Origin: Actinomycetota bacterium
GTDB lineage: Bacteria; Actinomycetota; Acidimicrobiia; Acidimicrobiales; Ilumatobacteraceae
Assembly (NCBI GenBank): GCA_009705435.1
Contig: WLTJ01000091.1
Location: 1 to 6,756 of the forward strand
Length of the DNA: 6,756 nt
Direction: 5' to 3'
In this document: positions 1 to 5,839 of the stretch, in pieces
Numbering within the stretch: position 1 is the stretch's first letter
How the letters are laid out: the number at the start of each line of letters is the position of its first letter
Translations under genes and position numbers: made by a program
Notes under the pieces: model-generated
The model's database searches: none
What the model saw: the letters and a program-made list of their open reading frames with translations, nothing else
What the model was told of the DNA's origin: nothing

Positions 1-187
1 ATGCGATGGACGTTGAAGTGGATGTGCTCGTGGTGATGGTGGTGCTGCTCGGTGTATTGAGTTCGTACGGGATATTGGCTGGGTCGACGTACTGCACAGA
101 GCCACTATCGGGGATGCTGCACGACAGCAACGATGAAATACCGAGGATGCCCATCAAGGTATATGCGAGACGAGGAGGAAAAATCAT
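1..187 (-). CDS. Putative envelope lipoprotein (LpqB/GerMN-like context), C-terminus outside window
   Basis: The gene runs off the left edge; 62 N-terminal residues are visible. They begin MIFPPRLAYTLMG, continue through a hydrophobic stretch and reach a lipobox-like LLSC with the Cys at residue 23, followed by a Ser/Thr-rich linker (about residues 46-60). This is the layout of a type II signal peptide plus a flexible tether, so the mature protein should be an acylated lipoprotein outside the membrane. The start is well supported: the ATG overlaps the kinase stop codon (ATGA), and a GAGG Shine-Dalgarno at 195-198 sits 7 nt upstream. Translational coupling to an MtrB-like kinase suggests an LpqB-type accessory protein; small GerMN-domain lipoproteins are known in such positions. 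The GerMN domain itself would lie outside the window, so the family is inferred from the N-terminal pattern (CSIPDS..., NIPYEL) and position. The gene is too short inside the window for a length comparison. Confidence 0.72.
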   Translation of the reverse strand, partial: MIFPPRLAYTLMGILGISSLLSCSIPDSGSVQYVDPANIPYELNTPSSTTITTSTSTSTSIA

Positions 188-1569
188 GATTCGACCTCAG
201 GGAACTCTACGACAAAGCGGGCTCCACCATTTGGCGAATCCTCAACCCATGCAAGTCCATTGTGTGCCCGAGCATGTTCTGCGACGAGGGCCAGGCCGAG
301 ACCAGTGCCACCAGATCGTGAGCGACCAGCAGAGCCACGGGCGAATCGTTCAAAGATGCGTGCCCTTTCATTGTGTGTCACGCCAGGCCCATTGTCTTCA
401 ACGGCTATCCGCGTCGCTTGCCGTTCACCGACTTCGATAGACACGCGGCTCACTCCGCCACCGTGAATGCGAGCATTGTCCAAGAGGTTGGCCATAATTC
501 GCTCGAATCTTTTTTTATCCACTGAGGCCAGACCATCTGAGTTGGGAGCGACCTCAATGATGATGTCGTCAATGCCGTAACGTCCAGCGATGCGAGTGAT
601 GAGGGGCGCGAGGTCAGTCTCCTCACGATTTAAATCGGTGATCCCGACATCTAAGCGAGAAAGTTCTAAAAGGTCGAGAACCATTTGGTCGAAGCGTCGA
701 ATCTGTGAGACGACTACGTCCAGAGCTTGTTGGGTTCGGTCGCTGAGGTCTGCGCGACGAGCATCTAATACCTCAACTGCAGCGGCTAGCGCAGTGATGG
801 GAGAACGCAACTCATGGCTGACGTCTGAAGCAAAACGTGCTTCGCGCTCAATACGGGTTTGCACGGCGTCGGCCATGCCATTGAAGGAGGCCACCAGCCG
901 TGAAAGGTCTGGGTCATCTTCTTGATCAAGTCGAGCGTCCAGACCTCCATCGGCGATCTCACTGGCGGCCTCGCTCACCCTTTCTAGAGGCTTCATGAGA
1001 CGACGACTGGCCCACACTCCACCGAGAGATGACAGAGCACCAGCGATGATGATTCCAAGAAATAGCGCCGACCCAATAGCGTTCAAAGTCCGTTGCTCAT
1101 TAGTCAATGGGAAGGCTTCAAAGTAAGCGGCGTTGATCTCGGCGATATAGACGCCGACCGCCATGTACGGTTGACCATCAACGGAGAAGCGTTGGCGGGA
1201 GGTCGCTCCGGCAAGTGTGGAGGCCACAAGTTCAGGAGGAAAAACCTGCTGGGTGTAACGAATATCTTGTGAAAAATAAAGATCCTCGGGTGCTAAGTGA
1301 AGAACGGAAAACCCATTCTGCTCGGTTCTGATACCGGAGATCAGTTCAAATGCCTGTGAACGACGGGTGCGTAATTGGGTGCGGATCAACTGAGCATTGT
1401 TGAAAGACTGCCGCTCGACGATTTCGGTACGGCGTTCGAGTAGATACGAACGGGCACTGACGTAACTCACCGCTGATAGTAACAGGGAAGCTAAAAGCCC
1501 CGTCGCTAGGAAAAGCAGAGTGACCCGACTTCGGAGGCTCAGTTTGCGAAGGCGGGAAGGAAATTTCAC
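184..1569 (-). CDS. Membrane sensor histidine kinase, MtrB-like
   Basis: This is an HAMP/HisKA/HATPase sensor kinase that should autophosphorylate on His and pass phosphate to the divergently encoded regulator. Numbered from the longest reading frame (GTG at 1695, 503 aa), it shows TM1 at about 57-80, an extracytoplasmic sensor region at 81-203, TM2 at 205-229 and a HAMP linker at 230-282. The H-box FASDVSHELRSP has His294. The N-box is NLLDNA (403-408), G1 is DNGPG (434-438), the F-box is IFERFARG, and G2 is GGTGLGLAL (462-470). The FPLTNEQ just before TM2 recalls the same place in mycobacterial MtrB (FPLASEQ, from memory), and a coupled lipoprotein follows it as LpqB follows MtrB. I chose the internal GTG at 1569 (461 aa), which places TM1 near the N-terminus. 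The longer form would add 42 residues without domain character and translate through a strong hairpin at 1613-1649. Neither start has a good Shine-Dalgarno. The kinase assignment is secure; MtrB orthology is inference. Confidence 0.93.
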   Translation of the reverse strand: MKFPSRLRKLSLRSRVTLLFLATGLLASLLLSAVSYVSARSYLLERRTEIVERQSFNNAQLIRTQLRTRRSQAFELISGIRTEQNGFSVLHLAPEDLYFSQDIRYTQQVFPPELVASTLAGATSRQRFSVDGQPYMAVGVYIAEINAAYFEAFPLTNEQRTLNAIGSALFLGIIIAGALSSLGGVWASRRLMKPLERVSEAASEIADGGLDARLDQEDDPDLSRLVASFNGMADAVQTRIEREARFASDVSHELRSPITALAAAVEVLDARRADLSDRTQQALDVVVSQIRRFDQMVLDLLELSRLDVGITDLNREETDLAPLITRIAGRYGIDDIIIEVAPNSDGLASVDKKRFERIMANLLDNARIHGGGVSRVSIEVGERQATRIAVEDNGPGVTHNERARIFERFARGSAGRSRSGGTGLGLALVAEHARAHNGLAWVEDSPNGGARFVVEFPEVES

Positions 1570-1612
1570 TTTCCCATACTTGCCCAGTTTTGAGTTCGCC
1601 GCAGAATATAAA

Positions 1613-1649
1613 TCGCCCGGTTCGGGCAATGAGCCAGCGAACCGGGCGA
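1613..1649 (-). promoter_or_regulatory. Strong hairpin with U-rich tail in the kinase leader (attenuator-like)
   Basis: A perfect 12-bp inverted repeat (TCGCCCGGTTCG at 1613-1624, CGAACCGGGCGA at 1638-1649) encloses 13 nt, which contain a further GGC/GCC pair. Read on the minus strand, the stem is followed by ATTTATATT, giving the shape of an intrinsic terminator. It lies 45-80 nt upstream of the GTG at 1569. Alternative pairings overlap it: 1658-1663 can pair with 1634-1639, and 1652-1656 with 1633-1637. That geometry would suit an antiterminator. No T-run follows on the plus strand. Function is inferred from structure only. Confidence 0.5.
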
Positions 1650-1714
1650 GACTGGCACGCTGGGAGGTGAGGATCAGGGGGAGGAAGACCCCCACCGCAC
1701 CAGCGTGAACGGGG

Positions 1715-1730
1715 TCAGTCTCGCGAGACT
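1715..1730. promoter_or_regulatory. Perfect 16-bp palindrome, candidate operator
   Basis: CAGTCTCGCGAGACTG is exactly self-complementary and lies in the spacer between the divergent kinase and response-regulator genes. Its right half (GCGAGACTG, 1722-1730) recurs as a direct repeat at 1646-1654, beside the kinase-leader hairpin. A dimeric regulator site is plausible, but the sequence does not say which protein would bind it. Confidence 0.4.
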
Positions 1731-1740
1731 GTGTGTTGAG

Positions 1741-1776
1741 AAAGTGCGCAAAGTGTGCGTTTTGTGTAACAAAGTG
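1741..1776 (+). promoter_or_regulatory. Three AAAGTG repeats upstream of the response regulator
   Basis: AAAGTG occurs at 1741-1746, 1750-1755 and 1771-1776, with start spacings of 9 and 21 bp, immediately upstream of and overlapping the candidate promoter of the regulator gene. OmpR-family regulators typically bind short direct repeats about one helical turn apart, so these could be autoregulatory sites. An imperfect palindrome with arms TTTGT/ACAAA (1761-1773) lies among them. The repeats are visible; binding is inferred. Confidence 0.3.
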
Positions 1777-1790
1777 TTTTTCTGGATAAG
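1762..1790 (+). promoter_or_regulatory. Weak candidate sigma-70 promoter for the response regulator
   Basis: A TTGTGT box at 1762-1767 and a GATAAG box at 1785-1790 are separated by 17 bp. The -10 box matches four of six consensus positions. Transcription would begin only a few bases before the GTG at 1800, giving an almost leaderless mRNA. This agrees with the absence of a Shine-Dalgarno there. Confidence 0.3.
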
Positions 1791-1799
1791 AATGCCTCA

Positions 1800-2492
1800 G
1801 TGAACTCCCTGCTCTTTATCGAAGATGACGACCATATTCGGCTGGCGTTACGTCTGGTTCTCGAAGATGAGGGGTATCGGGTTCGAGAGGCCGCCGATGG
1901 GCGGAGCGGTTTGGCGGCTTTCCACGCCGAAGAGCCTGACCTGGTGCTCTTGGATCTTCGGTTACCCGATATATCGGGTTTCGACGTGTGTCGGGCCTTG
2001 CGGGCGATGTCAATCGTTCCAATCATTATGGTCACGGCTCAGACGGATACCCAAGACATGGTGACTGGTCTTGAGGCGGGGGCCGACGATTATGTAACGA
2101 AACCTGTCGTACCTAAGGAGTTAGCTGCGCGGATTCGTGCCCATTTGCGACGCGCCCAATTGGTTGGTGCTGCCGACTCAACATCGCCAAGTGAGATTTT
2201 TGGTGACATTGATGTCCGTCGAGATCAGGGACTTGTCTTTAAGGGTGGCAAGGAGCTCTCACTCACGAAAACAGAATTCAACTTGTTGTGTGAGTTTGCA
2301 GATCATCCGAACATCGTTTTGTCGCGTGATCAACTGCTTGAACGAGTGTGGGGTTACGACTATCTCGGTGATAGCCGTTTAGTTGACGCTCACGTTCGCA
2401 GACTGCGCGTCAAGATTGAAGATCAGCCAGATGACCCTCGTCTGATAGTCACGGTTCGCGGAATCGGTTATCGTCTCATGCCGGTCATCTGA
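1800..2492 (+). CDS. OmpR-family response regulator, MtrA-like
   Basis: This 230-aa phosphorylation-dependent transcription factor has a receiver domain (about 1-120) followed by a winged-helix DNA-binding domain (about 130-228). Receiver landmarks are all present: acidic pocket E8/D9, phospho-acceptor D52 in LVLLDLRLP, the switch residues T79 and Y98, and the invariant K101-P102. The stretch TDTQDMVTGLEAGADDY resembles mycobacterial MtrA. The C-terminal half has the classic wing ending TVRGIGYRL and the recognition-helix region DAHVRRLRVKIE. Length is typical of the family. The likely partner is the divergent kinase at 184-1569; in textbook MtrAB operons the regulator precedes the kinase on the same strand, so the head-to-head layout is unusual. 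The GTG start gives MNSLLFIEDD, placing the first acidic residues at the expected distance. Targets cannot be read here; by analogy with MtrA they would be cell-wall and division genes. Confidence 0.95.
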   Translation: MNSLLFIEDDDHIRLALRLVLEDEGYRVREAADGRSGLAAFHAEEPDLVLLDLRLPDISGFDVCRALRAMSIVPIIMVTAQTDTQDMVTGLEAGADDYVTKPVVPKELAARIRAHLRRAQLVGAADSTSPSEIFGDIDVRRDQGLVFKGGKELSLTKTEFNLLCEFADHPNIVLSRDQLLERVWGYDYLGDSRLVDAHVRRLRVKIEDQPDDPRLIVTVRGIGYRLMPVI

Positions 2493-2512
2493 GGAATCAT
2501 TGTTTTTGCCGT

Positions 2513-4432
2513 CTACTCGGTGATCGTGCGCAGGAAATCCTCGGCCTCAGAGCGAATTAAGGTGCGTCGCATCTTGGGCATCGCGTTCAGGATGGTGCTC
2601 TTGTAGCCAGAGTTGGCTAGACGAGAGTCAAAAACGGCTACAACCCCTCGGTCGGTTGCATTGCGTATCAGTCGACCTGTGGCTTGAGCCAAACTCGTTG
2701 CGGCGCGCGGTAAATCAATTTCTCGGAAGGCACTTGGACCAACTGCGTCACGGCGAGCCTTCATCAGAGGATCATCTGGACGGGGAAAAGGAATGCGATC
2801 GAGAGTCACTAATGACAGGGTGCGTCCAGGAATATCAATCCCTTGAAAGAATCCTTGTGTGGCAAAGAGACAGGAGGATTCATCTTCACTGAATAGTTTG
2901 AGGATCTGGGTTTTCTTGTATTCGCCTTGAGTGAAGATCGTGTGGGGAAGCCGGTCGCGCAGTGCGGCAGCAGCAGCATTCATTTTGGCAATACTCGTAA
3001 ACAGTGCCAAAGTGCGACCACCTGCGGCCTTGATGAGATGAAAAAGTTCCTCATGCATCAGAGCACCGAACGAAGGATCATTGGGATTTGGAAGATGCCC
3101 CGAGCAGTACAACACTGCATTGGATTGATAGTCAAATGGGCTTTCGACATCCAACGTATTGACTTTGTCATTGGGCAATCCGACACGTTGGGGCATATTC
3201 GTGGGGATGGTGGCACTTGTCAAAATTGCTGTCGTCTTTTGCCAAATACCAGCACTCAGAGTGGGGCCGACGTTCAATGGGGCGATTTCCAAAATGGGTC
3301 GGTCAGGGGTTCCCGACACAAAGGGGACATGAGTCTCGTTTGTCTGCAGAGCAGCGTCAAGAGTTTCCGCAAGGCGCGTAGCCATTGTCTGTGCACGCAA
3401 CTTGCGCTGATTGCTGTCGTCATCTTTTGTCTCAATAACGCGAAGTATTTCTAAAACTTTTGCGACCACTCTGCGTCCTGCGGCCAATACCGATGTCACT
3501 TCATTGGGTAGAGGTGCGCTGATCCGCATTCCAGAATCTGGTTGAAGGACCTCATTGAGCATGTGTCCGATATCAACTATGTCTGAAATTGTTTTCGGAT
3601 CAGCAATAATGCGTTTGGTGATTCCGGCGAAGGAGTTGAAATTACCCGCCGACATTGTGACGCCAACAGTGCTACTCATGATGTCTTCTAAGCCATGGGC
3701 CTCATCCACGATGAGTACATCATGCTCGGGAAGAAGCTCGCCGTCCGAGGCGACATGAAGACCATAGAGATATGTATTGACAACAACGATTTCTGCTTCC
3801 CCGGCGCGCAATCGGGCTAATTCGGAGAAGCATTGACCGCCTTGTGGACAGCGACGTGCTCCTGGGCACTCATCGCTACCAACGCTGACAGCGCTCGTGG
3901 CACGTTCACTGGGGGCCCAAGTGATTTCATCCATGTCGCCCGATGTACTCGTCTGCGCCCATGTGGCGATCTTGGCAACCTCGCGTTTGATGGAGTCCGA
4001 CATTTCTTCGACTTCTAACAGCGTGGGTGAGTCGTCGCGTTTTGCTTTCTCCTCTGAAAAATGTAGTTCTGCAACGCGCTGCATGCAGACGTAGTTGCTA
4101 CGACCCTTAAGTACGGCAAATGAAATCTCGCGATTGAGATATGGCCCAAGATGTTCGGCGAGAAAGGGCAGATCTTTTTTCGCCAGTTGATCCTGGAGGG
4201 CTTTGGTGGCCGTGCTGATGACAACACGTTTTCCACTGAGAATCGCAGGTACGAGGTAGGCGATTGTTTTGCCGGTGCCTGTGCCGGCCTGGACGACTAG
4301 ATGAGTCCCATTCTGTAGAGCCTCTTCGACGCCTTGAGCCATTTCCTTTTGCCCTGGGCGACTTTCTGCGTTGGGTAGGGCCGAGGTGGCTATCTCCATC
4401 GCGTCAGAGAGATTTATTTTCCTACGAGGCAC
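2513..4432 (-). CDS. dinG: ATP-dependent DNA helicase DinG/XPD type with 4Fe-4S cluster
   Basis: This superfamily 2 5'-3' DNA helicase acts in the cytoplasm in repair and in resolving R-loops or other unusual DNA structures, as known for DinG. From the GTG at 4432 (639 aa) it shows RPGQ near the N-terminus, Walker A QAGTGTGKT (48-56) and DEAH (243-246). Motif III-like TSAT is at 405-408, GFFQGIDIPG at 527-536, and the arginine-finger motif QATGRLIRN at 583-591. Four cysteines (116, 189, 195, 201) sit between Walker A and DEAH, as expected for the iron-sulfur cluster. DRIPFPRPDDPLMKAR matches actinobacterial DinG proteins as I remember them. The open frame extends up to 4759, but that part overlaps uppS and carries no domain; GTG 4432, GTG 4438 and ATG 4399 are all possible starts, none with a good Shine-Dalgarno. 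It lies 46 nt behind uppS, probably in the same operon, and converges on the response regulator, with a 20-bp spacer and no clear terminator between. Confidence 0.93.
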   Translation of the reverse strand: MPRRKINLSDAMEIATSALPNAESRPGQKEMAQGVEEALQNGTHLVVQAGTGTGKTIAYLVPAILSGKRVVISTATKALQDQLAKKDLPFLAEHLGPYLNREISFAVLKGRSNYVCMQRVAELHFSEEKAKRDDSPTLLEVEEMSDSIKREVAKIATWAQTSTSGDMDEITWAPSERATSAVSVGSDECPGARRCPQGGQCFSELARLRAGEAEIVVVNTYLYGLHVASDGELLPEHDVLIVDEAHGLEDIMSSTVGVTMSAGNFNSFAGITKRIIADPKTISDIVDIGHMLNEVLQPDSGMRISAPLPNEVTSVLAAGRRVVAKVLEILRVIETKDDDSNQRKLRAQTMATRLAETLDAALQTNETHVPFVSGTPDRPILEIAPLNVGPTLSAGIWQKTTAILTSATIPTNMPQRVGLPNDKVNTLDVESPFDYQSNAVLYCSGHLPNPNDPSFGALMHEELFHLIKAAGGRTLALFTSIAKMNAAAAALRDRLPHTIFTQGEYKKTQILKLFSEDESSCLFATQGFFQGIDIPGRTLSLVTLDRIPFPRPDDPLMKARRDAVGPSAFREIDLPRAATSLAQATGRLIRNATDRGVVAVFDSRLANSGYKSTILNAMPKMRRTLIRSEAEDFLRTITE

Positions 4433-4478
4433 AGACACAATCTTGAACCGTAGTTCACAGGTGACGGATATCTGTTTT

Positions 4479-5144
4479 TTAAGAAGAATGAACTCCACGG
4501 GCGAGGGCCAATGCTTGATCAAGATCCTCGGCAGAGTACTCGGGCCAAGTATTGGTCGTGAAATGAATGGGGGCACCATTGGCTTGCCAGAGCAAGAAGT
4601 TAGAAAGTCGTCGCTCGCCCGAGGTCCGTACGACAACATCCACGTCGGGCATTTGGGGGAGGTACATCTGTTGACCAAGATTTTCAATCGTGGGTTGCAG
4701 ACCACGATCATGTAAGAGTCTGGCGGCCTCGGCGATTTCGGCTCGACTTCCGTAATCAAAAGCGACGGTCAGAGTCATCCCAGTGTTGGCAGAGGTGTCT
4801 GAGATGGCCTGACGTATTGCTCTTTGGACGAAGCGCGGTGTTCTGGCCGCTGGATCCTCGAAGCGCCGCCCGATCCAACTGACTCGCACGTTGAGTTCGT
4901 TAAGTTCTTTGACACGCCCAAAGAGTCTCTTGTGAAGGCTCAAAATGTGGCGTACCTCTTTGCGAGGTCGGATCCAGTTTTCGGTGGAGAAGCCAAAAAC
5001 CGTGAGGTAATCAACATTGCGCGCCACGCAGAGGCGGACCACTGCCGCGAGATTTTCTTCACCCTGGGTATGGCCAGCGATACGCGGTAGTCCGCGCCTT
5101 TGCGCCCATCTCCCGTTGCCATCCATAATGCAAGCCACATGCAT
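4479..5144 (-). CDS. uppS: cis-Prenyltransferase, undecaprenyl/polyprenyl diphosphate synthase catalytic protein
   Basis: This enzyme condenses isopentenyl diphosphate onto an allylic diphosphate to make the long Z-polyprenyl diphosphate carrier of peptidoglycan precursors. All catalytic signatures are present in 221 aa: MDGNGRW with the metal-binding Asp8, the R-x-x-GH-x-x-G region with His25, FGFSTENWIRP (50-60), and RTSGERRLSN (173-182) followed by FLLWQ. It starts at ATG 5144 with an AGGA Shine-Dalgarno at 5149-5152, 4 nt away. The C-terminus is odd: after WPEYSAEDLDQAL it ends ALARGVHSS, lacking the R-x-G motif that closes the active site of homodimeric bacterial enzymes. Neither other frame beyond the stop restores it, so a simple frameshift is unlikely. 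It is divergent from the UppS-like gene at 5243 that does carry R-x-G, and dinG follows 46 nt downstream. Chain length of the product cannot be read from the sequence. Confidence 0.95.
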   Translation of the reverse strand: MHVACIMDGNGRWAQRRGLPRIAGHTQGEENLAAVVRLCVARNVDYLTVFGFSTENWIRPRKEVRHILSLHKRLFGRVKELNELNVRVSWIGRRFEDPAARTPRFVQRAIRQAISDTSANTGMTLTVAFDYGSRAEIAEAARLLHDRGLQPTIENLGQQMYLPQMPDVDVVVRTSGERRLSNFLLWQANGAPIHFTTNTWPEYSAEDLDQALALARGVHSS

Positions 5145-5148
5145 GAGT

Positions 5149-5152
5149 TCCT
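5149..5152 (-). promoter_or_regulatory. Ribosome binding site of uppS
   Basis: AGGA on the minus strand lies 4 nt before the ATG at 5144. It is one of few recognisable Shine-Dalgarno elements in the window, and it fixes a start only seven codons before the catalytic Asp. UppS therefore has almost no N-terminal extension. Confidence 0.55.
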
Positions 5153-5203
5153 ACGGTACTTGCCGCCAATGCTCCCATGCGTCATTGTTTACTTCATACA
5201 TGG

Positions 5204-5224
5204 ACTCAACTATCTCCGTTGAGT
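5204..5224. promoter_or_regulatory. Inverted repeat in the spacer between uppS and its degenerate paralogue
   Basis: ACTCAAC (5204-5210) and GTTGAGT (5218-5224) are perfect inverted 7-bp arms around a 7-bp spacer, in the roughly 98-bp region between the two divergent genes. It could be a shared operator or a leader hairpin. I could not place convincing -35/-10 boxes for either direction, so a promoter here is expected but not located. Confidence 0.35.
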
Positions 5225-5242
5225 GCTCTCCCATCGGCAACA

Positions 5243-5839
5243 ATGGAAGATATGTGGCAACTCTTTCGCCGAGTCTTTAAGTCTCGTGGGCAAACATCGG
5301 AGTTGGGCGTTTCGGCGTTGAGGCACATTGTTGTTGCTGGTGGTTCTATCGAGGAATGGCGCAGTTTCGATGCGCTGCAGTGGCAGAGCCGGCTAGAGAG
5401 TTTGGCTCGTGCGGGAAAGGCATCTGGAGCGCGATTTATCTCGGTGCACCCATATGACATGGGACCCACCGAGTCATCAAATTTGGCTCAATGGGGCGAT
5501 GTGCCCAAAAGTATGACCATTGATGGTGTGCAGGTCACGACGCACCCTTATAGCGATGGTCGGATGCGACTTTGTTCAGTTCTTGGAGCATGGGACGAGA
5601 CTCAAGAGATCACTGAATTGTCATTGGATGCGGTGTTGTTCGGAGAGGCTGGCGAACCCGATTTGGTGGTTGTTCTTGGGCCTCCTGATCGCTTGCCGCG
5701 TTCATTGATGTGGGAATTGGCCTACAGCGAGATTGTTTTCATTGATCGTACGTGGGCAGATTTGCACGCGGCAGACATTGAGACTGCGATTGCCGAGTTT
5801 GCTTCACGAGAACGGCGTTTCGGTGGTGTTGACCCGTGA
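5243..5839 (+). CDS. Degenerate UppS-family protein, NgBR/Nus1-like non-catalytic cis-prenyltransferase subunit (putative)
   Basis: This 198-aa protein is not obvious at first sight, but it aligns by eye along the UppS fold. RHIVVAGGSIEEW (27-39) sits where UppS has RHVAIIMDGNGRW, so the catalytic Asp and phosphate-binding residues are gone. ISVHPYDMG (66-74) replaces the FSxENW region. PDLVVVLGPPD (139-149) replaces PDLVIRTGGE, and LMWELAYSEIVF (155-166) matches FLLWQLAYAELYF. It ends in RERRFGG (189-195), keeping the R-x-G motif. Human NgBR shows the same pattern (PDLVLKFGP, TEIV, C-terminal RLG, from memory). It is therefore probably a non-catalytic partner of the divergent UppS. Its stop overlaps the recO start (GTGA), the slot next to recO where actinobacteria usually carry the active uppS. 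The start is uncertain: ATG 5243 or 5252, or an upstream ATG at 5177 that would add 22 residues without homology; none has a Shine-Dalgarno. Family membership is fairly sure; the partner role is inference. Confidence 0.78.
   Translation: MEDMWQLFRRVFKSRGQTSELGVSALRHIVVAGGSIEEWRSFDALQWQSRLESLARAGKASGARFISVHPYDMGPTESSNLAQWGDVPKSMTIDGVQVTTHPYSDGRMRLCSVLGAWDETQEITELSLDAVLFGEAGEPDLVVVLGPPDRLPRSLMWELAYSEIVFIDRTWADLHAADIETAIAEFASRERRFGGVDP

Noticed and set aside
6..440. Plus-strand open frame of 144 codons at the left end
   Set aside because: It is antisense to the lipoprotein start and the kinase ATPase domain. Its product is low in recognisable features, while the minus-strand reading gives clear motifs.
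1570..1695. 42-residue N-terminal extension of the histidine kinase from GTG 1695
   Set aside because: It has no domain character or Shine-Dalgarno and would translate through a terminator-like hairpin; kept only as an alternative start.
2493..2512. Possible bidirectional terminator between the convergent regulator and dinG
   Set aside because: There is a short T-run (GTTTTTG), but I find no convincing GC-rich stem before it in either direction.
2927..3454. Plus-strand open frame of 175 codons opposite dinG
   Set aside because: It lies entirely antisense to conserved DinG sequence, and its translation shows no recognisable motif. It is a shadow frame.
4479..4510. Frameshift explaining the missing C-terminus of UppS
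   Set aside because: I read the two other frames past this point; neither contains an R-x-G or the usual RRFGG ending.
4433..4759. N-terminal extension of the DinG open frame (about 109 residues)
   Set aside because: It overlaps the well-supported uppS in another frame and shows no helicase domain. The family-like sequence begins shortly after the GTG at 4432.
5177..5242. 22-residue extension of the UppS-like protein from ATG 5177
   Set aside because: It has no similarity to UppS and no Shine-Dalgarno, and it would place the inverted repeat at 5204-5224 in coding sequence. It remains possible but is less likely.
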